Part shown: piece after piece, positions 62,924 to 64,000 of the stretch | Layout: every line of letters begins with the position of its first letter | Position numbering within the stretch: the stretch's first letter is position 1 | Source of the DNA: Parietichytrium sp. I65-24A | Lineage: Eukaryota; Sar; Bigyra; Thraustochytrida; Thraustochytriidae | DNA: 64,000 nucleotides | Assembly: GCA_012862575.1 (NCBI GenBank) | Contig: BLSF01000018.1 | Span: 129,680 to 193,679, forward strand | Direction: 5' to 3' | Translations under genes and position numbers: made by a program | Notes under the pieces: generated by a model | Told to the model about the DNA's origin: nothing | What the model saw: the letters and a program-made list of their open reading frames with translations, nothing else | Databases searched by the model: none

Positions 62924-64000
62924 ATGCCGCGCAAAAAGACGCAGAAGAGCGGCCTCGGAGCGGCGCTGGTGAAGGGTCAACGGCGCGCGAAAGTGCAGCA
63001 CAGGTTGGCGCAGAGAGAAGGGGCGATTGCGGAGTTGGGGTTTGAGAGCGCGAGCGGGACGAAGAAGTCCGTGACGGAAACGAACGATTTGGAGGCGTTC
63101 ATCGCAGATGCAGTGCTAGCTGGGAGGAATTTTCAGACGGAGCGCGGAGCCCGCATTGTTTCCAATGGAGCGCAGCTGCCTGCGGTGCCGGAATTGAGCT
63201 CTGTGGTGGATGATGCCAGCTCCGGAAACCTCATGTTCGACTTTAAGAGCTTGCCTGTGCCACGCCGACCGCATTGGACCAGGGATATGTCCGCCGCAGA
63301 GCTGGACCAGGCGGAGAGGGAATCATTTCTGCGTTGGAGAAGGAGCATTGCCGCTCTGGAGGCGCGCAACTCTGGGCTGCATGTGAGCCCGTTTGAGAAG
63401 AATTTGGACTTTTGGAGGCAGTTGTGGAGGGTCGTCGAGCGAAGTGATCTTGTAGTGCAGGTGGTCGACGCGCGGAATCCGCTCTTGTTCCGATGCGCTG
63501 ATGTGGAGAACATGACGAAAGAAACCGCTCCTCACAAGGTAAACTTGCTGTTGATTAACAAAGCTGACTTTCTTTCGGTCGAGATGCGCATGGTGTGGAA
63601 AAAATACTTTGATGACAACGGCATCAAGTTCATCTTTTTCAGCGCGCGCTCTGAGCAGCGCAAACTTGATTCTGGCGATCGCTCGACCGAGACACCGGAA
63701 GGCGAGTCGGAGCTTATTGATATGGAGCATAGTTCAGTAGAGCTAGTCTCGCGGAAGCAGCTGCTTCATGTTTTAGAAACCTTGACAAAAGAAGCGGCTG
63801 CGAACGACAAGGACGAAACGCGATCATCACGCGCGGCAGCTAAATCTAAGCCCTGCGTGGGAATGGTTGGCTACCCAAACGTGGGAAAATCCAGTGTCAT
63901 CAACGTGCTCGTTGGAGCTACCTCGAAAGACCATAGCACTACTCGTGTGTCCGTCGCGGCCACACCGGGTCACACCAAGCACTTCCAAACCTTGCATCTT
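62924..64000 (+). CDS. LSG1: LSG1, circularly permuted GTPase (3' partial)
   Basis: The cytoplasmic GTPase that releases the export adaptor NMD3 from pre-60S subunits, a late step of ribosome maturation. The ATG at 62924 opens a frame that runs to the window edge (359 codons) without a stop. Seen: MPRKKTQKSGLGAALVKGQ, RRPHWTRDMSAAELDQAE, LRWRRSIAALEARN, PFEKNLDFWRQLWRVVERSD, then the permuted G-motif order with VVDARNPLLFRCADVE and NLLLINKAD (G4) before GYPNVGKSS (G1) and ATPGHTKHFQT (switch region). An acidic insert lies between G4/G5 and G1, as in other LSG1 proteins. A short extra run (ATSKDHSTTR) sits between G1 and the VSVAATPGHTKH block. Confidence 0.95.
   Translation, partial: MPRKKTQKSGLGAALVKGQRRAKVQHRLAQREGAIAELGFESASGTKKSVTETNDLEAFIADAVLAGRNFQTERGARIVSNGAQLPAVPELSSVVDDASSGNLMFDFKSLPVPRRPHWTRDMSAAELDQAERESFLRWRRSIAALEARNSGLHVSPFEKNLDFWRQLWRVVERSDLVVQVVDARNPLLFRCADVENMTKETAPHKVNLLLINKADFLSVEMRMVWKKYFDDNGIKFIFFSARSEQRKLDSGDRSTETPEGESELIDMEHSSVELVSRKQLLHVLETLTKEAAANDKDETRSSRAAAKSKPCVGMVGYPNVGKSSVINVLVGATSKDHSTTRVSVAATPGHTKHFQTLHL

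Overview
The window is nuclear DNA from a protist-like eukaryote. Genes are close together on both strands. Many have long uninterrupted reading frames, and others carry a few short GT-AG introns (about 80-400 bp) with a strong GTAAGT or GTGAGT donor. Eukaryote-only proteins (Ran, NatA catalytic subunit, PHF5A, RNA polymerase I/III subunit AC40, TTI1, GRWD1, LSG1) rule out a prokaryote. A p25-alpha (TPPP) domain inside a large IQ/B-box/WW protein is a family typical of ciliated cells. Together with the compact layout this fits a flagellate protist, perhaps a stramenopile such as a labyrinthulomycete. That placement is inference; no rRNA or organelle gene is present to fix it.

Layout. 1-7.7 kb: TTI1 (5' end outside the window), GRWD1/Rrb1 (minus), AC40/RPAC1 (plus, divergent from GRWD1), and a two-exon membrane protein. 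8-12 kb: a TRF4/PAPD5-type poly(A) polymerase with two long inserts inside its core. 13.9-17.4 kb: a small two-exon unknown, PHF5A, and a Tc1/IS630-like transposase. 18.4-19.6 kb: Ran, with its ATG alone in exon 1. 20.2-25.9 kb: the IQ/p25-alpha/B-box/WW protein. 26.5-29.6 kb: NAA10 and a coiled-coil protein. 31-32.6 kb: an acidic protein with a CHD1-type CHCT domain. 33-34.8 kb: a membrane-anchored CRAL-TRIO protein. 36.4 kb: a four-helix membrane protein. 37.9-41.6 kb: a leucine-rich-repeat gene built from at least 18 exons, 17 of them exactly 84 bp and each encoding one repeat. 42.4-48.2 kb: ornithine aminotransferase, a TSP1 membrane protein and mitochondrial bL25. 49.6-59.7 kb: a 2-oxoglutarate oxygenase, a CaMK-like kinase, a Spondin_N secreted protein and an ARM-repeat/TM/RING protein. 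61-64 kb: a BSD-domain protein and LSG1 (3' end outside the window).

How the genes relate. There is no operon-like logic, but ribosome production recurs: uL3 chaperone GRWD1, Pol I/III subunit AC40, 60S export GTPase LSG1 and mitochondrial bL25. GRWD1 and AC40 share one divergent 1 kb intergenic region. Intergenic DNA is rich in microsatellites (GA/CT tracts, 6-8 bp tandem repeats), often just upstream of start codons, and in short GTAC-rich palindromic tracts.

The most unusual items are the one-exon-per-LRR array (homologous exons and introns duplicated together about every 185 bp), the ARM-TM-TM-RING protein with 135-bp internal repeats and an MGC N-terminus, and the IQ/p25-alpha/B-box/WW protein.
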